DNA of 64,000 nt, taken from NCBI GenBank assembly GCA_033816765.1, contig CM066291.1, forward strand, positions 2,728,001 through 2,792,000. The letters run 5' to 3'. Position 1 is the stretch's first letter. The number at the start of each line of letters is the position of its first letter. Source of the stretch: Nothopassalora personata. Taxonomy: Eukaryota; Ascomycota; Dothideomycetes; Mycosphaerellales; Mycosphaerellaceae. A program made the position numbers and the translations under genes. This document shows, one piece after another, positions 1 through 11,129 of this stretch. The notes beneath the pieces were generated by a model. It was not told the origin of the DNA. It made no database searches and was given only the letters and a program-made list of their open reading frames with translations.

Positions 1-491
1 TGTCCTGGAGGTGCGACACTGCGCGACGAAATTACGATTCGCACATGGAGTTCGTGAGCAGCTCGACGGATGTACTTGTTCGCTGCGGTCGTGTCCCATG
101 CGCCATCAGGGTATCGGCCAGCGTATGTTGAGGACTGCCCAGATGAGCAGGACGAGCAAGCTTAGATGGCACAGCTGCAGGATGGCGAGAAACGCAGGAA
201 GCGCAAGGAAAGCATTCGGATTTTGCAAAGGGCAAGGAGAGATGCTGGAGATGGTTGCTTGCATATTACGTCTTGCAACACAGCCTATCACGTATAGATT
301 GGCCGTCTATGCTACCCACAAAGGCGACCTACCCGTAGCCACTAGTCGATGAATGCTGAGATGGAGAAAGCTAAGCGCTCGTGCTCGTCATTACAGGAAA
401 GTGACCGTTCATTTGGCTTCATGGAATGCTACCCCGTGCGCCAGAAATGTGCCTGCCGGTAATGTACCTCAGAATCATGATGAGGCTACAT
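1..491. other. 3' flank of eIF3g, no gene seen
   Basis: This stretch lies downstream of the eIF3g stop codon. Short open frames occur on both strands but none resembles a known family or shows a convincing splice structure. It probably contains the eIF3g 3' UTR and intergenic DNA; base composition is ordinary and not RIP-like. Confidence 0.5.
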
Positions 492-1444
492 CTAAGTGCT
501 CTTCTTCGCAAACTCGACGCGCAGAATCAAGTGACCGAAACCGTAACCATCCATCTTCTCACATGCCCGCGCCGCATCCGAGCGATCTGCGTATGACACG
601 AACGCGAACCCCTTGGCTCTGCCAGTCTCCCTGTCCTTGGCGAGGAAGACACGTGTGACGCGACCCCAGCGCTCGAACATCTCACGCAAGTCGGCTTCCT
701 CTGCGAACTCCGATACCTGTGAATAGTTAGCGTCATTTCATCCCTTCTTCCTCGCCTGACAGAACTTACGTTGGTAACTCTGAGAGTAGCCAAATCATCC
801 CGCTCAAATTTGCCACCCATCCTCTCACCACCACCGGCCGCACCAGCCGCACCCTTCCGCAAATGCGGTGGCACATAACTGCTTCCTCCCGCACCCAGCC
901 CTCCCTCTCCAGTCCCACTCGGTCCCATCCCCTCCGGCATCTCCGCAGGCGCCGCATTATCTCCCTCCGGCGCCATCGTGTCCTTGAACGGACACTTGGT
1001 AGTGAAGTGGTCACCCGAACAGATACGACACTTGATCTGCATCTTCTTAAGCGCCTCCGCCTTCTTATCCTCCTCCGGCTTCGTCTCCTGCACACCTCCC
1101 GGCTTGAATCCTGCCTGCGGTCTGAAAATGATGTTCTCCCCGAGAGTTGTGGTGTCGGGTCGTGGGCCTGCTGGCTTGCCCGCCTCGGGCCCCATCTTCT
1201 CCCATGCTCTGCGCTCTGCGACGCGGGGGTTCTCGCGCTTCTTGACGACAGTGCGGCGGATGCGCTGGGTGCGCTTTACTTTCTTGCCGTCCTCGTTGAT
1301 GAAGATGGTGACCACGGTTTCAGTGCCGTCTTTGTTCTTGGTGATTTGTGGTGGGGGAATGCTGGAGGCGAGTTCGGGGGTATCGTCGTCGTCGGCCCAG
1401 TCGGTACCCTTGACGGGTGGCGGATTTTGCACTGCGGCGGCCAT
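492..1444 (-). CDS. TIF35: Translation initiation factor eIF3 subunit g (Tif35), two exons
   Basis: This encodes the RNA-binding g subunit of eIF3, which acts in scanning and reinitiation on the 40S ribosome in the cytoplasm. Exon 1 is 1444..770 and exon 2 is 716..492; the 53-nt phase-0 intron starts GTAAGT and ends CACAG. The product is 299 aa. Its acidic N-terminus (residues 1-50) is the eIF3i-binding region of the family. A zinc knuckle with C139, C142, H146 and C151 follows, then a Gly-rich linker, then a C-terminal RRM (about 220-299) with RNP2 LRVTNVS split by the intron and RNP1 KGFAFVSY. Length and domain order match fungal eIF3g. The start is the first in-frame ATG. It is intact, with normal composition, and marks the left end of undisturbed genome before the transposon block. 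Confidence 0.95.
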
Positions 1445-4400
1445 GTTGGACGTGTGATGTGGTGCGGTGATGTCAATGAGTGCAACGGTGATGAAGTCTC
1501 AAATTATGGCCAAGAGCAGCGGATGCGTCGTGCTTTCCCGAGTTGCCGCGTGGTGAGTCAGCAGCGCCATAATTTTGTGTACCATTCACTTTTTCATGCA
1601 GAGCACTCACATACTTTACAGCGTCTGCACACGTCGGACGGCTGTATCGACAACCTGGCCCTTAGAAATGCCAGAAATGCGGCCCGTCGACGCGCTTGCT
1701 TCGACAAAATCACGTCCGGCTGTGCTGACGAAATAGCGCTCGATGTGTCAAGACGTTGTACACGACATGTGAGCTTCTTTTTCTCACTGATGGCGCTGGT
1801 GTCCCTTTGCATTCCAGGATGTTGACGAGAACATCCTTTCACCATGCTCTTGCCCGAGTTCATCATCACAATAATACCGGCGCCACAACTGGAAACGGCT
1901 CAATACTCCAGAAATAAAAAAATTCTATTACATATAACAGATAACGTTCCACCAAACACACCGACTTATTGGCATAGTGCCTGGAACGGTGTAATCATGT
2001 CTCGGATGGCGAGTCATGGCTGACATCGATGAGCTGAGTTGATGACTACACCTGTACCTGCCCTCATTATTGCATCTGCTACCGAAAGGCTGATAGAGAA
2101 CGAACGCTTGCTAGAACCGCTAGTGTTACCTCGCAAGATGCTAGGCCCGTTGATTCATCGTCAACACTACAGGCATTGGCTGGGACTACATGTAGAGCCG
2201 CCTTGGCGCTTGACTGGGACTTTGACTGCTGTAATGAAGACAGCTGTTCGCCCAAACTGTGCGATCGAGTCGCTTCAATCCACCTGACGACATGAGCGGT
2301 GTTCGCGTCATCTTTCGACATTGTGACCGGGGAGGCACTTCAGGCTAAGATGAACAGGTGAATGTGTACCCCCGGTCCGTTCTGGGTGTTTATTCGATAC
2401 TGGCGATGACATCAGCCCAGACACGTCATGTATCCTACAGGCCCGTTCGAGCTGAGCACAGATGTGTGCCTCGGGCGGAGTTAGTATCACGGAGATTTTC
2501 TTCCTGAAAACTGCTCGATCTCGGCTCTTGATCATCCGAGGATACAGAGCATAATGTGCTTCGGTCTGGCCGGACTTCGCTGAGGATATGGACGCCACGA
2601 GAGCTCGATTCCAGAGGAGACTGTCTTTTTGTTTCGTTAGTACTTCCTCGGTGTTTTGGCCGCATCCATCAGTGCACGCTCATCTATGTGATACCGATAC
2701 AGCTTCTTGAGTGCTCACGCCAGGCATCGCACGAGTCCGCTTACTGAGAGTCACAATGCTAACCACAATGTCGCGATCGTAGACGAGAACGCTTGCGTCT
2801 TTGACATGACTTTAGTAGTAACTCTCATGTCAGCCAAGAGAGGCAATGTGCCGTGCCTGCCGTACCTGTCTAGGCGCTGCGCTATCAGACGCACTGTACG
2901 CTTCTCGATTACTCAATAGGTCAGGCCTTTTTTCGACGCGAGACAAGCAGGGTACAACGATATGCGGCCGCGCGGGCACGATGACAATCGGCGAAGCTGT
3001 ACGTGAGATCGCGATGGGCATGTCCTGTAATTTTTGATGCTCATAGTCTGTACCTTCAACGTTGCGCAATTGACCAGCGAGAGTTATCCTTCAAGTCTCG
3101 GCTTTTCGTGGTCAAGGAAGTGGAAGGGTCTGCCCTGTTCAGTCACAAGCAGGACGAACCCGACAGCGGCACCGTACCGACAGCCGCGTGTACTAGATTC
3201 CTGGCATCGTGGATAAATCCTGACAGGCTTAAGCCGGCCCGGCGGTCGCCGCAAGTCCATTCACATATCCTTGGGCTCAGAATAGCCACTGCGGACACAA
3301 GGAACGCGCTGCAGTCTGAGGTCTGTCACGCTACCATCGTTCTGCGTTTGTCGACACGATCTGCATTGTGTTATCGTGCAATGGTAGCGCAAAGGTATTT
3401 TCGACGTCGCCCAAAGCGTCTCACAGGCGACCGTGCGAATGATACTGTCCGCTTTTGTATTGGAACAGTGCTGCAGGTATGATGTCGTAGTGTCTGCAAG
3501 ATTTCAGAATGATGCGGTCGTAGTGAGTGGTGTTGCGTTCCAAAGACCTGCTGCGCATTCGGTCCGAGTTCGGTCAAGCGGTGATTGCTTTTGCAAGCTG
3601 ATGCGGGGAGTGGACCGTAGTACCTTGTCTGAATGAAGATTTCTTTCGAATGAAAATTGCCGAACGTGCAGCAAATGGCCACCGCTTTTGGTTGCTAGCT
3701 TCGCTGTGTTGACCGGACGTATTTCCAGAGTCGGCGGGTCTATTTGAGGCCCGGGAATGCTGTGCCACTTATCTGTGTGGCGCCGGCTGTGCTCCAGTGC
3801 ACCGCGCGGCACTTGGACGAAGGCAAAAATGCTGGCTTGCCGGCAAAGTACAGTATGCCTTCCAACTATTTGCGATGTCAGTGCAAGTCTTGTTGACCTG
3901 GTGGTCTGATGAAAAGCGCCACTCTTTGTGGCAGTGAGCTCCGCGCGAAGGATGGCAAGCTTGATCCTCGACAGACTAGTCGCCTGTCCATGAGCAGATC
4001 ATTCACACAGCTGGTTAGCACAATGCATTGGCCTCATTGTTGATGCCGGCCAGGGGGCCACCTCTCCATGAGACACGCCGTCGCTGCGCTCATACCCTGC
4101 GCGCGCAAATATGAGACCTTCGCTCCGCAGAGAAATCGGCATCAACAACTCGGCACTTGCTGCTCATCGTGATCCTTCCGTCTGTTGGTTAGCGAGACGC
4201 GACGAGCGAGGAGATGAGGCTACTGCGCTTGGCTGTGCAGTCGGGGGTGAGCTGGCACGTTTTGATCGACGACTATGTGTGAAACCCTGGCCACTGCAGC
4301 GCTCTCGAAGGAGGCACTAGCCATGTGGTCTGCCAAGCGCTGGTTGCTTCAGCGACGATCACCGTCCGAGAGAAGTCGTCTGCTCCGTTGAAGTTCGAAC

Positions 4401-4765
4401 AAAGTTTTAAAGTGCGTGCAAGGTGCATCTGGCGAAAGTCTGCCAGATGGACCGCGCCTTTGTTATTGCCGCTGCTGCAAGGTTCCAAACGCGCTGCGTT
4501 GGAAAGTGGAAATCGCACAGCTCCGAGCCATGTCGTCTGTGCCACATCGTCCACCTACCACTGTAGTGTACCTACACAGGCAGAGGCTGCTTTTCTGCTC
4601 TCCTTCCTGTTGTACCACATCGCATCCCTCCGACGGCCACGTGGCTGTAATGTTCAACCACGCGAGATTGACAATGTGGCAATGTGTGACATGTGATCAG
4701 GATACGCGCCCTCGGGATGCCCAATGGGGTTGATGTTGGACAGTGCACATCGTAACACGAGGAGT
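1445..4765. other. Upstream and intergenic region, no gene recognised
   Basis: The first few hundred bases should contain the eIF3g promoter. The rest has only short overlapping open frames on both strands (the longest about 160 codons at 3003-3482) with no family resemblance, no coherent splice sites and no strand preference. CA and TG dinucleotides are common, so the region is not RIPped. It ends at the 5-bp target duplication TTGAA (4766-4770) bordering the transposon block. Confidence 0.5.
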
Positions 4766-4770
4766 TTGAA

Positions 4771-5019
4771 TGTGAAACTAGTGGAGATAGAAGTTTGGAA
4801 CTAGGGTATTAAGTCTAGAAATCAGGGTATGAAAAACCATGTTTTTTACAAGTAGTGGCACCCTTAAGGTGCTTATATAAGTCTTCTTTTGATAAGAGGC
4901 CCTTAATCCCTATAATTCAGGTGCCTAATCTCATTTCCTAAGAACAAGTAATTACTACACTTAATTAGGTTATGTCACCCTTAAAACCTGCTACCTATGC
5001 ATTATCCTAGCGCTTTACA
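4771..5019 (-). repeat. 3' LTR of the copia element (249 bp)
   Basis: The LTR begins TGTAAAGCGC in element orientation and ends TTTCACA. It has exactly the same length as the copy at 33529-33777. The outer flank TTGAA (4766-4770) is the reverse complement of the TTCAA beside the other LTR. A purine-rich tract (about 5020-5032, complement) sits directly inside it, which fixes the boundary. Confidence 0.9.
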
Positions 5020-8000
5020 CACCCCCTCACTCTATATAGGAACTAAGTAGAGTAATCTTAGCGCTAAGGACCTTTATATCCTTTATAACCTTGTTTATAT
5101 TATCCTTAACTTTATAGATAAGGTCTTCGATAACTCCCTCCTAACTAGTAAGAGTACCCTTTATCTTCTTTTTCAGGGTTTCCTCTTTATTAGTTTCTTC
5201 GTCTTAGGGTGCCTCTCTCTTCTTAGAGGCCATTCCCTTCTTTAGAGTAGACTTAATTATGCTCTGTTAAATACCCTAAAGCAGCTTAGTAAGGTCATTA
5301 TTATTGTAGGTAGGTACATAATCCTCATTTCCTAGAGTGGTACTCTTATACTAATCTAGGGACTGCTTGCTAATTTCTACCCTAGAATCGTAACTAAGGT
5401 CGCTACGGATGCCTAAGAATTGCTTAATAAGTCTAAGGATAGGCTTAAAGGCCTTATTTTTCTCTCTAAGGTTGAATTTAGGGAGGCGAGGTTTTCGTCC
5501 TTTAGCGAGGGTACTAAGTAACCTATAGACGTAGTTTCGGATTTAGCTCTTCTACTTAGAGTCCTTATGCGCCTTATTCTAAGCCTTTTGCTTGTCCTCT
5601 AATACCTCTTTTGTAGGGGTCTTCTTTACCCCGTACTTCTTTCTTAGGCCACTGTACGGCTTAGTGTCGGACTCGTAGCCTATCTCCTAGCTCGCCTTAA
5701 GGAGTCGTTAGAATTCTTTAATGGACATAGAGGACTTGTTTCTAGGGTTTGAGGGTTCTTCTTTAGGTGTAGTTAGTAGAGGTAGCGCGTTCTTAGGCTC
5801 GACTAGACCTAAATCAAGTAGTGTAGGTGTCTTAACTTCTAAAATAGGCTCCATTTTAAGGGTTCTAATGCTTGTATTCTAGTATTCTAGGATGTAGTCG
5901 TACCCTAGTATAGTAGTTAAAGGGTAACTAACTAAGCTAAGGGGCTATCTAGTAAGGAGATTAACGGCGGTACGAAGTGGATTGTAAAAGAGAGGGTTGC
6001 TAGAAGGATTGAGAAATTAGATATAGGCTATATTCGCGCTAAGCATATAAGGTTATTACGTTATAAGTGCGTGTAACCGTTAGGTGAGCTTTGCTGCGAG
6101 TTGTAGGCCTTATATTATTCTTAGAAGTCCTTTAGTCCTCTCTAGTTATAAAGGTAGGGTATCCTTAGCCCCTAGCTAAATGAATTGCGAGTGTTCATTT
6201 TAGAAGTAAAGTAAAGATAGCACTCCCTAGCTATTAAAGCGAGGGTATACCTATTTACTAATCTCCCAAATTAAGGTAATTAACAAACCGCTAGTGCTAT
6301 TAAGGAGTTAGGACCTTAGTTAGACCGTCCGCGGCTATCTCCTATATCCTTATCTAGCTAATTTCAAGACGTCCTACTTAGTACTGTTCCCTAAGCTAGC
6401 ATTATTAGACGTCCACATGCCTTATCTTAGTATTAATTCTACCATTTAGGGTCTTAACAATCCTTATAGTCTACTAGTTATTACAGTATAGCAGTATCCG
6501 ATTCTCTAATTTAAGGGTAACTGCACTAAAGAGCCTATCCTACTATAGGACCTCTAAGGCGGCGTAACTAAGGGTATACAGCTCTAATTCAGTGCTTAAT
6601 TTCGTAACTATTCCCTACTTAACTGCTCTCCAGTCGATAATCCCCTTAAAAAGGAAAAAGACAAAGGCCTTACTTAATCTACGAGTTTCCTTATCGTCGG
6701 TAAATGAGGCATCTAAGGCCCTATAGAATTCTAGTAGCGTTAAGTCCGAGGGTTTAGGTAGGCCGTAGTACTTAATCGAATAATCTATAGTGTAGAGAAG
6801 GTATTAAATTAAGTGTCTCACTGCCCTAAGAGCCTCCTTTATAGGGTTAGTTAGGTGCTAAGAAAGAAGAGAGACTAAAAAGAATATATTAGGGCGCGTT
6901 TCTACTGCTGCGAAGTTCACTGATCCTACTTAGGACCTATAAACGTTAATCTCTTCTATAGTAGCCTAAAGTTCATTTCTAAGGCCGACATACCCCCCTA
7001 GTAGGGGAGTTTCAATCCTCTTCTCCGGTCTTAAGATACCGTAGCGATAACTAATCTTCTCGATATAGGCCTTCTAATTAAGTTTAAGGATCCGCTGTTA
7101 ACGATTGCGAGTAATGTAAATCCCGCAGAACTATTTAATAGGTCCTATTACCTTTATCTCGTATTTGTTAGTTAGTTCTTAAATAAGCTTCTTAGCTCTT
7201 AATTCGGATTTTGAGGGCTAAGTAAAGCAAATATTATCTACATAGAAGAAAACCAGGACTAAAAATTCCCTATCAATAAAGAGACAGTCCGTAACTTTAG
7301 ATAGGCCGAGGTCGTTAAGGGTGTTTTTGAGCTCTAAATACTATAGTAGAGGGGACTCCTTAAATCCGTAAAGGGCTTTATAGCACCTTAGAAGTTTTCC
7401 TTCCTTCTTAAATCCTTTAGGGGTATATATGTATACTAGCGATAGCATAGGGGCATTAAGAAACGCGTTTACGGCCTCTATCTACAGTGTCTCAAGGTTA
7501 AAATAGGCCACTAGGGCCATTATATACCTAAAGAGTCTTGTATAAAGGGTTGCTACGTAGGTTTCCCCTATAGCGTCCTTTTAATCGCCTCGAGCGCACA
7601 CTCGAGCCTTACATTTTAGGAGTTCTGCGTTTTAGTTAAGCTTGTATTTCTATACCTAAGTTATTAACGTTATCGGGTGTCCTACTACTTCGACCTCATT
7701 ATACTAAGATAGGGTGTTTGTCGTAAATTGCTTCTTAAATTCTTTAACACTTGCTGCCCTAAATGCTTCCCTATAAGGGTGTATGTTAAGGTCCTTCTAT
7801 CGCTTTAGTTTAGGGGGTAGTGTATTCCCTATTCCGGTTGTTTTAGACGATGTAGTTGAGGTATCACTCTCTTAAGGTCCCTTCGAGAGAGTAGCTAAGA
7901 CTTTGATCCTTTCAATAGTAAGAATCGAGTGTACTCGTTCTTCGTCGTACCTCGGTTTCTTGTTCTAATAGATTGTATCGTAGATATCCTTAGAGTCTAG

Positions 8001-8458
8001 AGTTTTAGGTCTAGGTCTAATTAATCCTCTTAACTTATATATATCCCCTAGAGGAACGAATAGTCTAAATAGCTAGAGTTAGGTTTCTAGACCTATTTGC
8101 GGATCTGGTTGCAAAGTTTAGGGGTGTATCTATTAATAATTAAATTCCGATTCCCTCATTTCAATCGGATTATTATATAGGATTTCCTCATCTATCTCTT
8201 CTTAAGGTATACTGTCCCCTACCCCCTAAGCTTAAGGGGTAGTCAAAAGGTCAATTGTTAATAGCAATTCCTTAAATTGTCCCTTATAGGCTAGCCTTAG
8301 AGGTTCTACGTTACATAGAAGTCTCTCGTTATCTTAAATAGCTAGTCCGAGGTCAACGTCGTATAGGCCCTCGTACCTTAACTTCTTATTAAAGGTGACA
8401 TCCCTAGATCTTATAACTTGTCTATAGGATAGTATCTAGATTCGGTAGATGTTGTGAC

Positions 8459-8619
8459 TGTCACGGTTTACCTTTGCACAGACGCACTTCGGTGTCACGT
8501 GACCTCGGGCCCGATCTTATCACGCGCTTCTCGCGACTTCTTACTTCTCTTCTTCGTAGAACTTACTCGATACTAAGGCTAATACACGTTTGCGCCCTGT
8601 TGCTGTCTTGTCCGTGTCA
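8459..8619. repeat. Left LTR of the TRIM-like element
   Basis: 161-bp direct repeat with TG..CA termini, matching 9585-9745 base for base as far as I can see. It sits directly after GTGAC. The next bases (TTAAGTTC) differ from those after the right copy, fixing the end. Confidence 0.92.
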
Positions 8620-8701
8620 TTAAGTTCTACCGCGCTCGATCGCCGCAAGCGATCACCCCGACCACGTGTGCACAGAAACGCGCGTGCGACACCGAGTCCG
8701 A

Positions 8702-9001
8702 ATGGCCGCAAACCAGACGACACTCGGAGCAGACGAATCCTAATTCATTCCCAACCTGAACCTTAACCTACTCACGAAGAAGTTCCTCCGCGACGCGCGC
8801 CAACGACAGAACGGCACACTAACCGAAGGACAACGTGAGGTGGAAGACGAGTCAGAGTGGAATCCGGATTTCGACGACACCCAGGGTGTAGAACGACTGC
8901 GCAAGATGGCGCAAGAGACACAAGACGAGACTCAGGGCCGAGATGGTGCTGAGCAGGCTCGTCAGCAAGAGGAGCACCGGCGGAGCGCAGATACAACTTG
9001 A
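8702..9001 (+). pseudogene. Broken short ORF inside the TRIM-like element, possible gag remnant
   Basis: An ATG at 8702 opens a frame of 13 codons to a TAA at 8741. The same frame then continues for 85 codons to a TGA at 8999. The downstream stretch is rich in Glu, Gln, Arg and Asp (for example the run QETQDETQGRD), a composition typical of a charged, coiled or gag-like segment. The last residues come from the first 79-bp repeat unit, so the reading frame ends where the minisatellite starts. No catalytic motif is visible. Calling it a gag remnant is inference from position alone. Confidence 0.3.
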
Positions 9002-9460
9002 GGCAAGCTGAGGCTTGATATACAGTTGGTGGACACAAGGCACACTGCGGTGTGATACTGTCTTCGCAGATACAACTTGAGGCAAGCTGAGGCTTGATAT
9101 ACAGTTGGTGGACACAAGGCACACTGCGGTGTGATACTGTCTTCGCAGATACAACTTGAGGCAAGCTGAGGCTTGATATACAGTTGGTGGACACAAGGCA
9201 CACTGCGGTGTGATACTGTCTTCGCAGATACAACTTGAGGCAAGCTGAGGCTTGATATACAGTTGGTGGACACAAGGCACACTGCGGTGTGATACTGTCT
9301 TCGCAGATACAACTTGAGGCAAGCTGAGGCTTGATATACAGTTGGTGGACACAAGGCACACTGCGGTGTGATACTGTCTTCGCAGATACAACTTGAGGCA
9401 AGCTGAGGCTTGATATACAGTTGGTGGACACAAGGCACACTGCGGTGTGATACTGTCTTC
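8987..9460. repeat. Minisatellite, six perfect 79-bp units
   Basis: Six head-to-tail copies start at 8987, 9066, 9145, 9224, 9303 and 9382. Each begins GCAGATACAACTTGAGG and ends ACTGTCTTC, with no differences that I can find between units. A diverged partial unit follows at 9461-9500. Because 79 is not a multiple of three, each unit is read in a different frame, and this alone creates the long repetitive open frames on the minus strand. The array lies inside the TRIM-like element. Confidence 0.95.
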
Positions 9461-9584
9461 GCTTAAGGCTTGCTGCGGCAAGATATACATTGGATTGGAT
9501 TGAATTGGGTAATGGCGATGGATATACCCCATTGCGATTGATTCACGCGTACGAGGGCGTACGGCGGTTTGAGAGGGGGGGTGG

Positions 9585-9745
9585 TGTCACGGTTTACCTT
9601 TGCACAGACGCACTTCGGTGTCACGTGACCTCGGGCCCGATCTTATCACGCGCTTCTCGCGACTTCTTACTTCTCTTCTTCGTAGAACTTACTCGATACT
9701 AAGGCTAATACACGTTTGCGCCCTGTTGCTGTCTTGTCCGTGTCA
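9585..9745. repeat. Right LTR of the TRIM-like element
   Basis: 161-bp copy of 8459-8619. It is preceded by the purine tract GAGAGGGGGGGTGG and followed by the target duplication GTGAC. Confidence 0.92.
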
Positions 9746-10836
9746 GTGACCTTTAAATCTAACTAAGTAACCGATATAGCATCGAGAATCCATTTTATAG
9801 GCGCGTAGGCGTTCTTTCTTATTCGTCTTATAAGCGTATGCCCTAGAACCTATTTTGTAGATATAAGCAAGGCTTAGCTTAATGCCCGTAGCTGCTTTAA
9901 ATAGGGTCCTCTAGCCTAACTTCTTAGATAGTGTTCTGTTTATAAGGTAAGTAGCTATTATAACGATCTTAGGCTATAGGTTTGAAGGTAGGCCTGCTAA
10001 CAATGTTAATGCCCTAGTAGTAATGATTAAGTGCTTTCCGGATATTTCTACTAGGTCCTAAGCGGGCACATAGGGGGCAGTTAGTTTCTAAGTAACCCCG
10101 TCTCTTAGTAGCTAAGACTTAAATACTACCCCGTAGGCCTTATCGTTGTCTAAATACAGTACGGTAAGTGACCTTCTAAAGGATCGAATAAACCTTGTAA
10201 GTTCTAGGTATGCCTCTATTACGTTCTCCTAGGTTCTTCGAGGAAAATTCTAGTTGAATTAAAGTCCTATATCCTTATCGCTAGCATAGAAGGTATATCG
10301 ATCCCCATTATACCCTATATCGAATTCTATAAGGTCAATTAAGATGTCCTTAAGTATCGACGGAGGTCGTATCTTAATCCTAGACCTTCGAGATATCCTC
10401 TTATGTCCTTTTAAGAGGGCATAAGATTCGTACTCGTTAGTTTTAGGTGGTTCCTCTAATCCTACAATCTTAATGCCCTTCACTGCGTCTTATAGGTGCA
10501 TTATACGCTCTAGCCTAGGGTGTCTAAGGACCTTATAGTAGTCCTTTATTGTCCTCGGTACTGTAGGTAGGGGTATACGGCTCCTAGCTATTACTACGCT
10601 CCTTAATTGTTATTTTAGAGCCTCTACAACTAAAAGTGGGGTACCATCTTCGGATATAGGCCACTTAGTAATCGTTATAGGGTCTCCTTTTACTAGAGTA
10701 TCTACATTTAGGTATAGTAGATCCCCTAATCTATAGACCTTTACTACCCTAGCATTGTTTCTATTATACTAAATATCTATACGCTCGTCTAAGAATAGAC
10801 CTTTCTTTCGCATTTAAGGGAGTAAGATAATATTGC

Positions 10837-11033
10837 TATAAGGGGCAGCCTAGTAGCTAACCCCTATATGTAGCCTTATATATAACATGCGGTCGCGACC
10901 GGCTACTAAGCCGCACGTAACACGCATAAGTACACCTTGCGACGCGCGATGCGTCTTGAACAAAAGGCAAGAATTAGTTCATCTACGACTAGTAGGTCGT
11001 AGGCGTGCTATACATTGCGACATCCCCTTAACA
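10837..11033 (+). repeat. 5' LTR of gypsy A (197 bp)
   Basis: Starts TATAAGGGG (TG changed to TA) and ends CCCCTTAACA. It matches 17882-18078 and, inverted, 35295-35491 and 41791-41987, all 197 bp. Confidence 0.93.
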
Positions 11034-11129
11034 GTTCTAATTCTTCTCTTCGTTATAATCTATATACGCTATAGAGTCCGAACGCGACGATAGTAGCGCT
11101 ACGCCTACGGCTCCCCTAAGCCCTAGGGC

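Larger units (their letters stand above)
8459..9745. mobile_element. Small non-autonomous LTR retroelement (TRIM-like), not RIPped
   Basis: A complete 1287-bp element. It has 161-bp direct terminal repeats (8459-8619 and 9585-9745), identical by eye, that begin TGTCACGG and end GTGTCA. A perfect 5-bp target duplication GTGAC flanks it (8454-8458 and 9746-9750). A polypurine tract lies directly before the right LTR. The 965-bp interior encodes no polymerase and contains a short broken ORF and six perfect 79-bp tandem repeats. CA and TG dinucleotides are abundant, in sharp contrast to the surrounding copia DNA, so it inserted after the host element had decayed or has escaped RIP. It would need another element's enzymes to move. 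Confidence 0.92.
4771..10836 (-). mobile_element. 3' half of a RIP-decayed Ty1/copia retrotransposon
   Basis: Minus-strand copia element from its mid-pol junction with gypsy A to its 3' LTR. Recognisable pieces in element order are a pre-integrase zinc region and the start of integrase (about 10480-10260, with a relic of the family's FD..GYNGDRY block), reverse transcriptase with the active-site box read as FYVDN (7233-7250; YVDD changed by G to A) and a copia-type RNase H relic ending in R-H-V-D-V (about 6500-6410). A polypurine tract lies immediately upstream of the 3' LTR. In-frame stops are mostly TAG or TAA, as expected from CpA to TpA change. A small LTR element (8459-9745) has split it. 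The matching 5' half is at 33529-35294. It cannot be functional. Confidence 0.88.

Noticed and set aside
863..1825. 320-codon plus-strand frame opposite eIF3g
   Set aside because: It is a shadow of the eIF3g coding strand and lacks any domain.
1594..1869. 91-codon minus-strand frame upstream of eIF3g
   Set aside because: No family resemblance, no splice support, and it probably overlaps the eIF3g promoter region.
2039..4733. Many frames of 60-160 codons on both strands
   Set aside because: They overlap one another, change strand and show no conserved motif; consistent with chance frames in non-coding DNA.
8987..9460. Possible CRISPR array
   Set aside because: There are no spacers; the 79-bp units are directly contiguous and identical, and the genome is fungal.
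8772..9532. Long minus-strand open frames (160-226 codons) with a repeated CCPPTVYQAS-like motif
   Set aside because: They are created by six 79-bp tandem repeats read in rotating frames; different frames give the same peptide and no domain is present.
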